The position numbers were made by a program, and so were the translations under genes. Positions 1 to 5,553 of a stretch of DNA of 8,342 nucleotides are shown here, one piece after another; the first letter of the stretch is position 1, and the number at the start of each line of letters is the position of its first letter. The stretch is taken from positions 1 through 8,342 of the forward strand of contig CALMAD010000450.1 of NCBI GenBank assembly GCA_937859105.1. The letters run 5' to 3'. A model generated the notes under the pieces. That model was not told the DNA's origin, did no database searches, and saw only the letters and a program-made list of their open reading frames with translations. This stretch comes from an uncultured Propionibacteriaceae bacterium. Lineage in GTDB: Bacteria > Actinomycetota > Actinomycetes > Propionibacteriales > Propionibacteriaceae.

Positions 1-2
1 CC

Positions 3-1295
3 GTCGGGGTCGTGATCGCCGGCTGGGGGTGGCGGCGGCTGGCCGCGACACGATCCGTGGCCGCCGTGTTCCGCACTCCCGGGTTCGCCCTCGCGGTCGC
101 TGCGGCGGTCGCGACCGCGGCGGCCGCGCCCGCCGACGCGTTCTGGCACACCGCGTTCGGGCGTGACGCGGTGCTCTGGTCGCCCCCGCACCTGCTGTCG
201 GTGATCGGCACCCTGTGCGTGCTGATCGGCCTGCTCACCGGCACCGACCGGCACGTGCCCGCCCCGCCGCGGATCGCCCTGGCCGCAGGCGTGCTGGGGG
301 CGGCGCTGATCATCGTGATGGAATACGACACCGACGTGCCCCAGTTCACCGAGACCCTGTACCTGCCGCTGCTGCTGGCGACCACGCTCGGCGCGGCATG
401 GGTGATCACCACCCTGGTCCCCGGCCGCACCCGCCTTGTCCTCGTCGTCGCCGTGTACCTGGTGTTCCGGGTGGTGCTGTGGGTGCTGCTCACCACCTCT
501 GGGTGGCTCGCCCCCGACCTGCCGGTCGCGGTGGCCGGGCTCTTCCTGCTGGCCCTGCCCGTCCCCCGGTGGCGGTGGCCGGTGGCCGCCCTCGCCGTGA
601 CCACCCTGCAACTGCTGGCCTCCGGGACCGGGATCAGCAGCGTCCCACCCACCCCCGTCGCCTGGTCCGCCGTCGGCACCACCACGGTGATCATCGTCAG
701 CATGATCGCCCTCACCGTGCGGCCGGGGACTCGCCTCCGATCCGGCGGCGCGGCCGCGGCCCTCACCCTTCTGCTGGTCGCCCTCGCCCCGCCCCCACCC
801 GCGCAGGCGCACGACCCCGGCCAGGGCACCGCCTACGGCACCGCACAGATGACCGTCACCGGCGACGGCACCGGGCAGCTGACCGTCACCATCACCGGCA
901 TCCGCCTCACCGACGACACCGACCTCACCCCGTCCCGTCTGGTCGCCCGCCGCACCGGAGAGGACCTCACCGCGCCGCTGCGCGCACAACCCGGCACCCC
1001 GCCTCCCGGTACCTTCACCGGGGAACTGGCACTGCCGTCACCGGGGCTGTGGTTCGTGTACGCCCAGTTCGCCACCGGCGAACGCACCCTCGAGGTGTGG
1101 GTGCCCGTCGATCAGCAGCTCACCGGCCCGCAGAGCCAGCAGCGCAACCTCTACCAGCCCGTCACCGCCGCCGCCCCGTCACCGGGGCAGATCATCCTCG
1201 GTGCCGTGCTCCTCGCCGTCTCGGCGGCGCTCACGGTCGCCGCGGCCGTCACCGTCGCCCGCCGCCGACGCGTCCTCCCTCCCTCCACCGCCTGA
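3..1295 (+). CDS. Polytopic membrane protein with C-terminal extracytoplasmic domain (5' partial)
   Basis: The frame is open to the left edge, so the true start is probably outside the window; a GTG at position 12 is the first start codon inside it. Counting from that GTG there are 427 residues. Hydrophobic segments lie at about 23-42, 60-77, 88-103, 116-136, 141-160, 171-192, 217-236 and 246-263, then an Ala-His-Asp junction at 266-268, a soluble beta-rich Thr/Gly-rich stretch at about 270-385, a last helix at 391-416 and an Arg-rich tail. Conspicuous residues between the first helices are FWHTAFGRD (44-52) and WSPPH (56-60). The soluble part, starting with His just after a signal-like helix, recalls the layout of CopC-, YtkA- or FixH-like domains, but I see no diagnostic motif. 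It faces the copper oxidase gene convergently, so a metal-related role is inference from context. The function is not established. Confidence 0.75.
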   Translation, partial: VGVVIAGWGWRRLAATRSVAAVFRTPGFALAVAAAVATAAAAPADAFWHTAFGRDAVLWSPPHLLSVIGTLCVLIGLLTGTDRHVPAPPRIALAAGVLGAALIIVMEYDTDVPQFTETLYLPLLLATTLGAAWVITTLVPGRTRLVLVVAVYLVFRVVLWVLLTTSGWLAPDLPVAVAGLFLLALPVPRWRWPVAALAVTTLQLLASGTGISSVPPTPVAWSAVGTTTVIIVSMIALTVRPGTRLRSGGAAAALTLLLVALAPPPPAQAHDPGQGTAYGTAQMTVTGDGTGQLTVTITGIRLTDDTDLTPSRLVARRTGEDLTAPLRAQPGTPPPGTFTGELALPSPGLWFVYAQFATGERTLEVWVPVDQQLTGPQSQQRNLYQPVTAAAPSPGQIILGAVLLAVSAALTVAAAVTVARRRRVLPPSTA

Positions 1296-1477
1296 CCACG
1301 GCGAGGTCACCGCGCCCCGTTGCGGGCGGGCGGGCGATCTCGGCCCCGGCAACCGAAACGGTCGGGCACGATGAGCTGGGCACCCCTGGCATCGGCCTGC
1401 TGTGCTGCCGGAGGGCGCGGACGTGACTCGACGCGGCAGCGGCGACCTCAGCGGCGGCGGTTCTTCGGTTCGTGGGG
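1296..1477. other. Convergent intergenic region, no clear terminator
   Basis: These 182 bp separate the 3' ends of the membrane protein and the oxidase. I found only a weak 4-bp stem (ACCG-AAA-CGGT) and imperfect GC-rich pairings, with no stem followed by a T-tract on either strand. Short open frames here lack ribosome binding sites and family resemblance. Confidence 0.5.
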
Positions 1478-3394
1478 TTATTCGGTGGCGTTGATGATCA
1501 TGGTCAGGCCGCCGGCGCCGTCGGTTTCGACGTTGTTGTTGGTGGTGTGGTGGTTGATGTGGCAGTGGATGAGCCACTGGCCGGGCTCGAGCGCGTTCCA
1601 GAGCACGTCGTAGCGTTGTCCCGGCCCGACGTTGATCGTGTCGGCCTGGAACTGCTGCGCCGTGGTGAGGGCCGCCCCGTCGCGGGCGACGACGGTGAAC
1701 GGGCCGCCGTGGATGTGCATCGGGTGGATGTCGTTGGTGTTCGAGCCGATGAACCGCACCCGGAGGGTCTCGCCCACCTTCATGTCGATGGTCTCGGTGG
1801 CCGGGTACGCCTTCCCGTTGATGGTGAAGTAGTTCGGCATGCCCCCTTCCATCGGCATCGCCGGATAGGTCAGTCCCTCCCGGGACAGCCACTCCTGCAG
1901 CTGGATCGTGTACTCGTGATCGGCGGGCGGCTGCAGGCCGGGGTCGGCGGGGTCGATGATCAGCGCCCCGTACAGGCCGAGGGCCTGCTGCCGGTCGGCG
2001 TGATCGTGGGAGTGGTAGAAGAACGTGCCCCACTGCTTCACCGTGTACTCGTACCGGTAGGTGTCGCCGGGCTGGATGGGATCCTGGGTGATCCCGGCGG
2101 GCCCGTCCATCTCGTTGGGCACGTCCAGGCCGTGCCAGTGCACGGTCGTGGACTCGTCGAGCTCGTTGGTGACGTCGATGCGGATCCGGTCGCCCTGCGT
2201 GACCTGCAGCCGAGGCCCCGGGATCTGCCCGTTGTACGCGTACGCGTCGACGGTGACGCCAGGGAGGATCTCCCAGCGGATCTGCGACACGGTCAGCTCG
2301 AACACCTTCACCCCGTCCTCGATGCGGGCAGGCGCCAGCACCTCGTCGCCGCGGGTGTCCACGTCGTACGCGGCGGTCGCGGCCCGCGGGTCGACGGCGG
2401 CCATGTCCCGCATCGCCTCGGCGGGGGTGTCACGGGTCATGATCATCCCGGGCGGCATGATCAGCCCACCGACGTCGTGCGCGCTGAGAGTCATGTTGAC
2501 GGCGTTCGCGGGGGCGACCATCCCGACTACGAGCGCGATCGCGGAGAACGCGCCGACCACGGTCAGCTGCGGCACGGTCACCGCTCCGGCGCCAGAAGGC
2601 TGGTGTGCCTCATGCCCCGGCCCCGGCGATGACGCGCCGCCCGCCGCCTGGTCGTGGCCAGCGTGCGCCTCCGGCGGCTGCGGGTTGTGTTGCGCGTGCG
2701 CGTCGTGCTCCTGGGGGTGGGTGGCGGGCTGGGGGCGGACGGTCATCAGACCGTGCTTGAGGCCCTTCTTCACCATCCACACGTTCACGGGATAAGCGAG
2801 CACGAACCCGACCGCGATCCCGAAGCTCATCACTGCCCAGAACAGCAGCTCGGTGGGCAGCATGGCCCGCATGTCGCGGCCCATCATCAGCAGCGACATC
2901 ACCGGCGCCATGCCCGCCATCATCAGGTTCATGCTGATGAACTCGGGCAGGAACGAGCGGCGCACGTTCTGCCAGTAGCTGCCGCCCATCATGTTCTTCA
3001 TGAACAGGGCCTGGAACACGAACAACCCGAACGCGAACCCGGCGGCGTACTCGATGATCAGATCCAGCCACATGGGCAGGCCCAGCGACGCGACGACGAC
3101 GGCGGCGACGATGATGCCGGTGGCATCGCCCGCGACGCAGTGGATGGTCGAGCCGATGCCCTGCTTCCACAGCGGCCGGGTGAACTCCTCATGCTCTCCC
3201 GGCCGTGGCTCCTTGTCCGCGAGCACATACAGCAGCGCCCCGATCGGCCCCAGGTAGAGGGTGACCAGGATGAAGCCCCACTTCATCACCGCCGGCTCCG
3301 GGTTGTGACGGAACTGGTCCACCCCGACCCAGACGGTGCTGATCGCGACCAGCACGAACCAGGCGACCAGGAAATAGTCGATCGGTTGAATCAT
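1478..3394 (-). CDS. DUF4396-multicopper oxidase fusion (membrane-anchored two-domain copper oxidase)
   Basis: Encodes 638 residues from an ATG at 3394; GAGAGG about 9 nt upstream supports this start over the in-frame codon at 3430. Residues 1-220 carry about six hydrophobic helices and DUF4396-like features (TIHCVAGDATG near 83-93, EYAAGFAFG near 115-123). Residues 225-266 form a linker with eight His, followed by a helix at about 273-296 and a Met-rich stretch (313-331). Residues ~365-638 are two cupredoxin domains. The four copper motifs are HWHG (419-422), HSH (461-463), HPMHIHG (557-563) and HCHINHH (610-616). By the standard assignment these supply T1 His557, Cys611 and His616 plus all eight T2/T3 His. 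Only about 92 residues separate motifs 2 and 3, so the middle domain of three-domain laccases is absent. Multicopper oxidases couple substrate or Cu(I) oxidation to reduction of O2 to water; a copper-detoxifying role outside the membrane is inferred from the locus and its promoter. It could alternatively be laccase-like. Confidence 0.9.
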   Translation of the reverse strand: MIQPIDYFLVAWFVLVAISTVWVGVDQFRHNPEPAVMKWGFILVTLYLGPIGALLYVLADKEPRPGEHEEFTRPLWKQGIGSTIHCVAGDATGIIVAAVVVASLGLPMWLDLIIEYAAGFAFGLFVFQALFMKNMMGGSYWQNVRRSFLPEFISMNLMMAGMAPVMSLLMMGRDMRAMLPTELLFWAVMSFGIAVGFVLAYPVNVWMVKKGLKHGLMTVRPQPATHPQEHDAHAQHNPQPPEAHAGHDQAAGGASSPGPGHEAHQPSGAGAVTVPQLTVVGAFSAIALVVGMVAPANAVNMTLSAHDVGGLIMPPGMIMTRDTPAEAMRDMAAVDPRAATAAYDVDTRGDEVLAPARIEDGVKVFELTVSQIRWEILPGVTVDAYAYNGQIPGPRLQVTQGDRIRIDVTNELDESTTVHWHGLDVPNEMDGPAGITQDPIQPGDTYRYEYTVKQWGTFFYHSHDHADRQQALGLYGALIIDPADPGLQPPADHEYTIQLQEWLSREGLTYPAMPMEGGMPNYFTINGKAYPATETIDMKVGETLRVRFIGSNTNDIHPMHIHGGPFTVVARDGAALTTAQQFQADTINVGPGQRYDVLWNALEPGQWLIHCHINHHTTNNNVETDGAGGLTMIINATE

Positions 3395-3403
3395 CCTCGC
3401 CCG

Positions 3404-3410
3404 CCTCTCC
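3404..3410 (-). promoter_or_regulatory. Ribosome binding site of the oxidase gene
   Basis: The minus strand reads GGAGAGG here, leaving 9 nt before the ATG at 3394. It decides the start: the in-frame codon at 3430 would lie within or next to the predicted transcription start and has no such site. Confidence 0.6.
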
Positions 3411-3432
3411 CTCGCACACGACTCCCCCACAC

Positions 3433-3460
3433 CTTATACCCCCTATAGGTATTCTTTCAA
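3433..3460 (-). promoter_or_regulatory. Sigma-70/SigA-type promoter of the oxidase gene
   Basis: On the minus strand a -35 box TTGAAA (complement of 3455-3460) and a -10 box TATAAG (complement of 3433-3438) are separated by 16 bp. The predicted transcription start is near 3426, giving a leader of about 30 nt before the ATG at 3394. This AT-rich island stands out in very GC-rich surroundings. The 16-bp spacer is normal and argues against a MerR/CueR-type promoter, which has 19-20 bp. Confidence 0.7.
3436..3452. promoter_or_regulatory. CsoR-like copper operator
   Basis: A palindrome ATACC-N7-GGTAT with a C/G run inside one arm (ATACCCCC) lies inside the promoter, overlapping the -10 box and most of the spacer. 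Copper-sensing CsoR repressors bind AT-flanked, G/C-tract palindromes of this general form (GTAT...ATAC arms around C/G runs) over promoters of copper genes. Position and shape suggest repression without copper and release when Cu(I) is bound. No csoR gene is visible in the window. A related member of that family (RcnR-, FrmR- or CstR-like) cannot be excluded. Confidence 0.6.
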
Positions 3461-3500
3461 TCGGCGCCGCCTCGGGTGCCGACGGGTGCACGTGCCCGGT

Positions 3501-3665
3501 GGGGCGAACCTGACGCAGCCGAGACGATCGCGGCGGAGTTCAGCGACCCGTGCCGTCCTCAACGGCGCCGCCGAAGAAGTCCGCACCGGCAGACTCGACC
3601 CCGACGGCATCACGGCGATCCTGCTGCCCGCCTTCACCGACACCACCGCACCCCGAGGGCACTGA
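3501..3665 (+). pseudogene. Possible regulator (TetR-like) C-terminal remnant
   Basis: Two adjacent frames together read like the end of a helical protein. One frame gives GEPDAAETIAAEFSD (about 3503-3547). The next, from about 3543 to a TGA at 3663-3665, gives ATRAVLNGAAEEVRTGRLD followed by PDGITAILLPAFT. The composition and pattern recall C-terminal ligand domains of TetR-family regulators, where an Ala/Leu-rich helix precedes a short Asp-Pro-Asp segment and a final helix. No start codon, HTH or single open frame is present, so if real it is a truncated, frameshifted relic. The resemblance is judged by eye and may be chance in GC-rich DNA. Confidence 0.3.
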
Positions 3666-3685
3666 TCCTTCCGCTCAGGAGACGG

Positions 3686-3715
3686 ACGTCGTTCGCCGAT
3701 AATCGAGAACGACGT
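3686..3715. repeat. Perfect 9-bp inverted repeat with 12-bp spacer
   Basis: ACGTCGTTC (3686-3694) and its exact reverse complement GAACGACGT (3707-3715) flank a 12-nt spacer that itself contains CGAT-A-ATCG (3697-3705). There is no T-tract after it. It lies in the non-coding stretch about 100 bp before the next gene and could be an operator for a dimeric regulator, a recombinase site or an RNA hairpin. The sequence does not decide between these. Confidence 0.6.
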
Positions 3716-3804
3716 GCCGGTGGACGCGATGTGGCTGCTCTGTCGGCGAAGGCGTGGAGGGCCTGCGGCCGGGCGGGATCCGGGAGACGCAAAGGTCGGA
3801 TTGG

Positions 3805-3810
3805 TACAGT
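3805..3810 (+). promoter_or_regulatory. Candidate -10 box of the DUF6153-like gene
   Basis: TACAGT fits the TAnnnT actinobacterial -10 pattern and ends 8 nt before the ATG at 3819. Transcription would begin within a few bases of the start codon, giving a nearly leaderless mRNA. No recognisable -35 box lies at the expected distance (3782-3787 reads GGGAGA). A GAGGG at 3811-3815 could instead be a close ribosome binding site on a longer transcript. Confidence 0.35.
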
Positions 3811-3818
3811 GAGGGACT

Positions 3819-4265
3819 ATGCCCCGCCACCCCCGATCCCGGCCCGACCGGGTCATCGCGGCGGGGTGGTGGTCGGGGCGGCTGCTGACCATCCTGGGCC
3901 TGGCACTTGTGCTCATCATCGGCGGCTGGACCACCTCCCACACCACGGCTGACGCGCACGCCGACACCAGTGCGGGCTCCCCCGTCGCGACCGGCTCTAC
4001 CCCAGACTCGGGGGCACCGGTGGAGGGCCGGACGGCGTCGTCCTCTGCGGGGGTGTCCGTCGATGCGTCCGGGGCGTGGGGGTGCCTGATCGGGGTGGTG
4101 TGCACGCTGCTGGTACTGGCGGCCGTGACGGGGTTGCGGTTACAGAGCCGGCTGCGGATACTGCGGGTATCCCGTCCGGTGCGCGCGCCGCTGCTGGTGC
4201 CGGTGCCCGTGTCGCGGCGTCCGACCGCGCCCTCACTGCTGCTGTTGTCGATTTCCCGAACCTGA
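3819..4265 (+). CDS. Small two-helix membrane protein, DUF6153-like
   Basis: Encodes 148 residues. An Arg-rich N-terminus precedes a hydrophobic helix at about 21-37, an extracytoplasmic Ser/Thr/Ala/Gly-rich loop (38-85) with His41, His47 and two Asp-rich spots, a second helix at 88-106, and a basic Pro/Val-rich tail ending SLLLLSISRT. Two helices around a polar loop and a C-terminus ending in a hydrophobic run plus Arg resemble DUF6153, a family of small actinobacterial membrane proteins of unknown function. The assignment is from memory of that pattern, not a search. ATG at 3819 has GAGGG only 3 nt upstream, which is close for a Shine-Dalgarno. It reads away from the divergent oxidase gene, suggesting a copper-linked role by neighbourhood only. 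A secreted or tail-anchored protein of another family is possible. Confidence 0.65.
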   Translation: MPRHPRSRPDRVIAAGWWSGRLLTILGLALVLIIGGWTTSHTTADAHADTSAGSPVATGSTPDSGAPVEGRTASSSAGVSVDASGAWGCLIGVVCTLLVLAAVTGLRLQSRLRILRVSRPVRAPLLVPVPVSRRPTAPSLLLLSISRT

Positions 4266-4275
4266 GATCCGGCAT

Positions 4276-4300
4276 GCCGCCCACCCATGGGCGGCGTCTT
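4276..4300 (+). terminator. Hairpin terminator after the DUF6153-like gene
   Basis: GCCGCCCA (4276-4283) and TGGGCGGC (4288-4295) form a perfect 8-bp stem with a CCCA loop, 11 bp after the stop codon. It is followed by GTCTT rather than a long T-run, which is common for strong GC hairpins in actinomycetes. A second 6-bp stem, CGCCCG-TGTG-CGGGCG, follows at 4307-4322. Confidence 0.5.
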
Positions 4301-4306
4301 CCCGCC

Positions 4307-4322
4307 CGCCCGTGTGCGGGCG
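4307..4322. repeat. Second GC hairpin
   Basis: CGCCCG (4307-4312) and CGGGCG (4317-4322) pair around TGTG. It lies 11 bp after the preceding stem, so the two may act as a tandem terminator separating the DUF6153-like gene from the following operon. Confidence 0.4.
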
Positions 4323-4357
4323 CTGTGTGATGCCGATTTCTAGGTTTGGAGAATGTC

Positions 4358-4534
4358 TTGACGACCCGTATCACGGCGGCCCCCGTCGCCGGTCCAGTGC
4401 CGACGGCTGCGGCCGGTCACCGCCGCCCACCCGGCCCCGCTCGGCCCCGTCCGGCCTCGTCCCGCCGCGGCGCCGGCGCGCTCATCCTCCGTCCGTTCCC
4501 GCCCCGGCCCTCTTGTGCGGGGAGGGGGTGGTGA
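4358..4534 (+). CDS. Possible small Pro/Arg/Ala-rich ORF upstream of the flavoprotein
   Basis: A TTG start at 4358 has GGAG 6 nt upstream (4348-4351). The frame runs 58 codons to a TGA at 4532-4534 that overlaps the flavoprotein ATG by one base (TGATG), a translational-coupling layout. Against it, the product is low-complexity with no recognisable domain, and second codon positions are almost as GC-rich as third positions, unlike the real genes here. It may be a leader peptide or plain GC-rich spacer, and I lean toward non-coding. Confidence 0.2.
   Translation: MTTRITAAPVAGPVPTAAAGHRRPPGPARPRPASSRRGAGALILRPFPPRPSCAGRGW
4432..4461 (+). repeat. Three tandem ~10-bp units
   Basis: CGGCCCCGCT, CGGCCCCGTC and CGGCCTCGTC follow each other directly in the gap upstream of the flavoprotein gene. 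The units differ by one to three bases. The repeat explains part of the low-complexity composition of this spacer. No function is evident. Confidence 0.45.
4521..4525 (+). promoter_or_regulatory. Ribosome binding site of the flavoprotein gene
   Basis: GGAGG within a G-rich run lies 8 nt before the ATG at 4534. It selects this ATG over upstream in-frame codons in the low-complexity spacer. Confidence 0.6.
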
Positions 4535-5553
4535 TGCGGTCGGGGTTGACGCATCGGCGGGCGATCATCGTCGGGGCCGGGCAGGCCGGGCTCGCGGTGG
4601 CCGCCGCGCTGATCGGGTTGGGGTTCCGGCCGCAGCAGGAGTTCGTGGTCGTCGACGCCGCCACGGACCGGCAACGCAGTTGGGCGTCCCGGTGGCATTC
4701 GATGCGGCTGCTGTCCGACGCCCGCCACAGCACGCTTCCGCTCCGGCCGCTGCCGCTGGACCCGCACGAGCATCCCCGGGCCGATGAGATCGCGAACTAC
4801 CTGGACCAGGTGCAGCACACCCTGGGGGTGGACCCGTTCTGGGGGTTGCGTGTGGTCGGGGTGGAACGCCGCGGTCACGGGTCGGTGCTGCAGCTGCAGA
4901 CCGCGGAGGGCGACGTGCAGACCCGCAACGTGGTGTGCGCGACCGGCGCCGCCACCCACCCCCGCATCCCTGCGTGGGCGCAGCAGCTGCGGGTGCCCGG
5001 GGTGGTGCTGCACAGTGCCCACTACCAGTTCCCCCGGCAGGTGCCCACCGGGCGGGTGCTGATCGTCGGCGGAGGGAACAGCGGGGTGCAGCTGGCGCGA
5101 GAGCTGTCCGCCTCCCACGAGGTCACCCTCGCGGTCCGCACCCGACGGCCGCACCGACCCGCCCGTACCTTCCCCGTCCACGCCCGGGCAGGCTCGTCCT
5201 GGCTGGGTCGCCCACCCGCCGTGCAGCCGGTGTTCGGCGACAGCTACCATGCGCTGCGTCACGCGGGTGTGGCGGTCGCCCCGGCGGTGACCGGCGCGGA
5301 CGGCGGGCAGGTCACGTTCGCCGATGGCAGCACCCTCGCCCCGGACTCGGTAATCCTCGCCACCGGGTACGACCCCGGCGAGGACTGGCTCCCCGCCGAG
5401 GCGACCGCAGCCCGGTCCCGCCCGGCGATGACCGGGCTGCCGGGCTTGTTCGTCGCCGGGATCCCCGCCCACAGCCGCCCCGGAGCGGACACCCTCGCCG
5501 GGGTGTCCCGGGACGCCGCCGTAATCGCCCGCACCATCGCGGACCGGCCATGA
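4534..5553 (+). CDS. FAD/NAD(P)-dependent oxidoreductase, CzcO/flavin monooxygenase-like
   Basis: Encodes 339 residues. An N-terminal FAD-binding Rossmann fold has GAGQAG (14-19) with an acidic end of strand two (VVVDA, 38-42). A second dinucleotide fold, for NAD(P)H, has GGGNSG (179-184). HSAHYQFP (160-167) matches the region of the flavin-monooxygenase signature, and ATGYD (276-280) is the usual C-terminal ATG motif. The overall pattern is that of COG2072 flavoproteins (often named CzcO or 'involved in K+ transport', with no proven role), here shorter than classical 450-residue monooxygenases. The enzyme would use NAD(P)H and FAD to oxidise or reduce an unknown substrate; no membrane segment is seen, so it is cytosolic. 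The TGA overlaps the lnt start (ATGA), so the two are co-translated. A link to copper or thiol redox is inference from the neighbours. Confidence 0.88.
   Translation: MRSGLTHRRAIIVGAGQAGLAVAAALIGLGFRPQQEFVVVDAATDRQRSWASRWHSMRLLSDARHSTLPLRPLPLDPHEHPRADEIANYLDQVQHTLGVDPFWGLRVVGVERRGHGSVLQLQTAEGDVQTRNVVCATGAATHPRIPAWAQQLRVPGVVLHSAHYQFPRQVPTGRVLIVGGGNSGVQLARELSASHEVTLAVRTRRPHRPARTFPVHARAGSSWLGRPPAVQPVFGDSYHALRHAGVAVAPAVTGADGGQVTFADGSTLAPDSVILATGYDPGEDWLPAEATAARSRPAMTGLPGLFVAGIPAHSRPGADTLAGVSRDAAVIARTIADRP

Noticed and set aside
1472..2632. Long plus-strand open frame (386 codons) opposite the oxidase gene
   Set aside because: It is antisense to the well-supported oxidase, with Val/Arg/Gly/Asp-rich content and no domain; a typical shadow frame in GC-rich DNA.
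3395..3430. Twelve-codon N-terminal extension of the oxidase
   Set aside because: It would start at or near the predicted transcription start, and a good ribosome site precedes the ATG at 3394.
3433..3460. CueR/MerR-type promoter
   Set aside because: MerR-type promoters need a 19-20 bp spacer; this one has 16 bp, which fits a repressor such as CsoR better.
3476..3952. 158-codon plus-strand frame across the intergenic region
   Set aside because: It is His/Arg/Pro-rich, has no ribosome site and overlaps the better-supported 3819 gene in another frame.
3443..4288. 281-codon minus-strand frame opposite the DUF6153-like gene
   Set aside because: It would cross the oxidase promoter and an inverted repeat, and shows no domain or ribosome site.
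4312..4533. N-terminal extension of the flavoprotein
   Set aside because: The extension is Pro/Arg-rich spacer with hairpins. The Rossmann fold begins 8 residues after the ATG at 4534, which has its own GGAGG.
4935..5549. Upstream in-frame extension of lnt
   Set aside because: It lies wholly inside the flavoprotein gene and is Arg/Pro/Gly-rich. The ATG at 5550 overlapping the flavoprotein stop gives a normal Lnt N-terminus.
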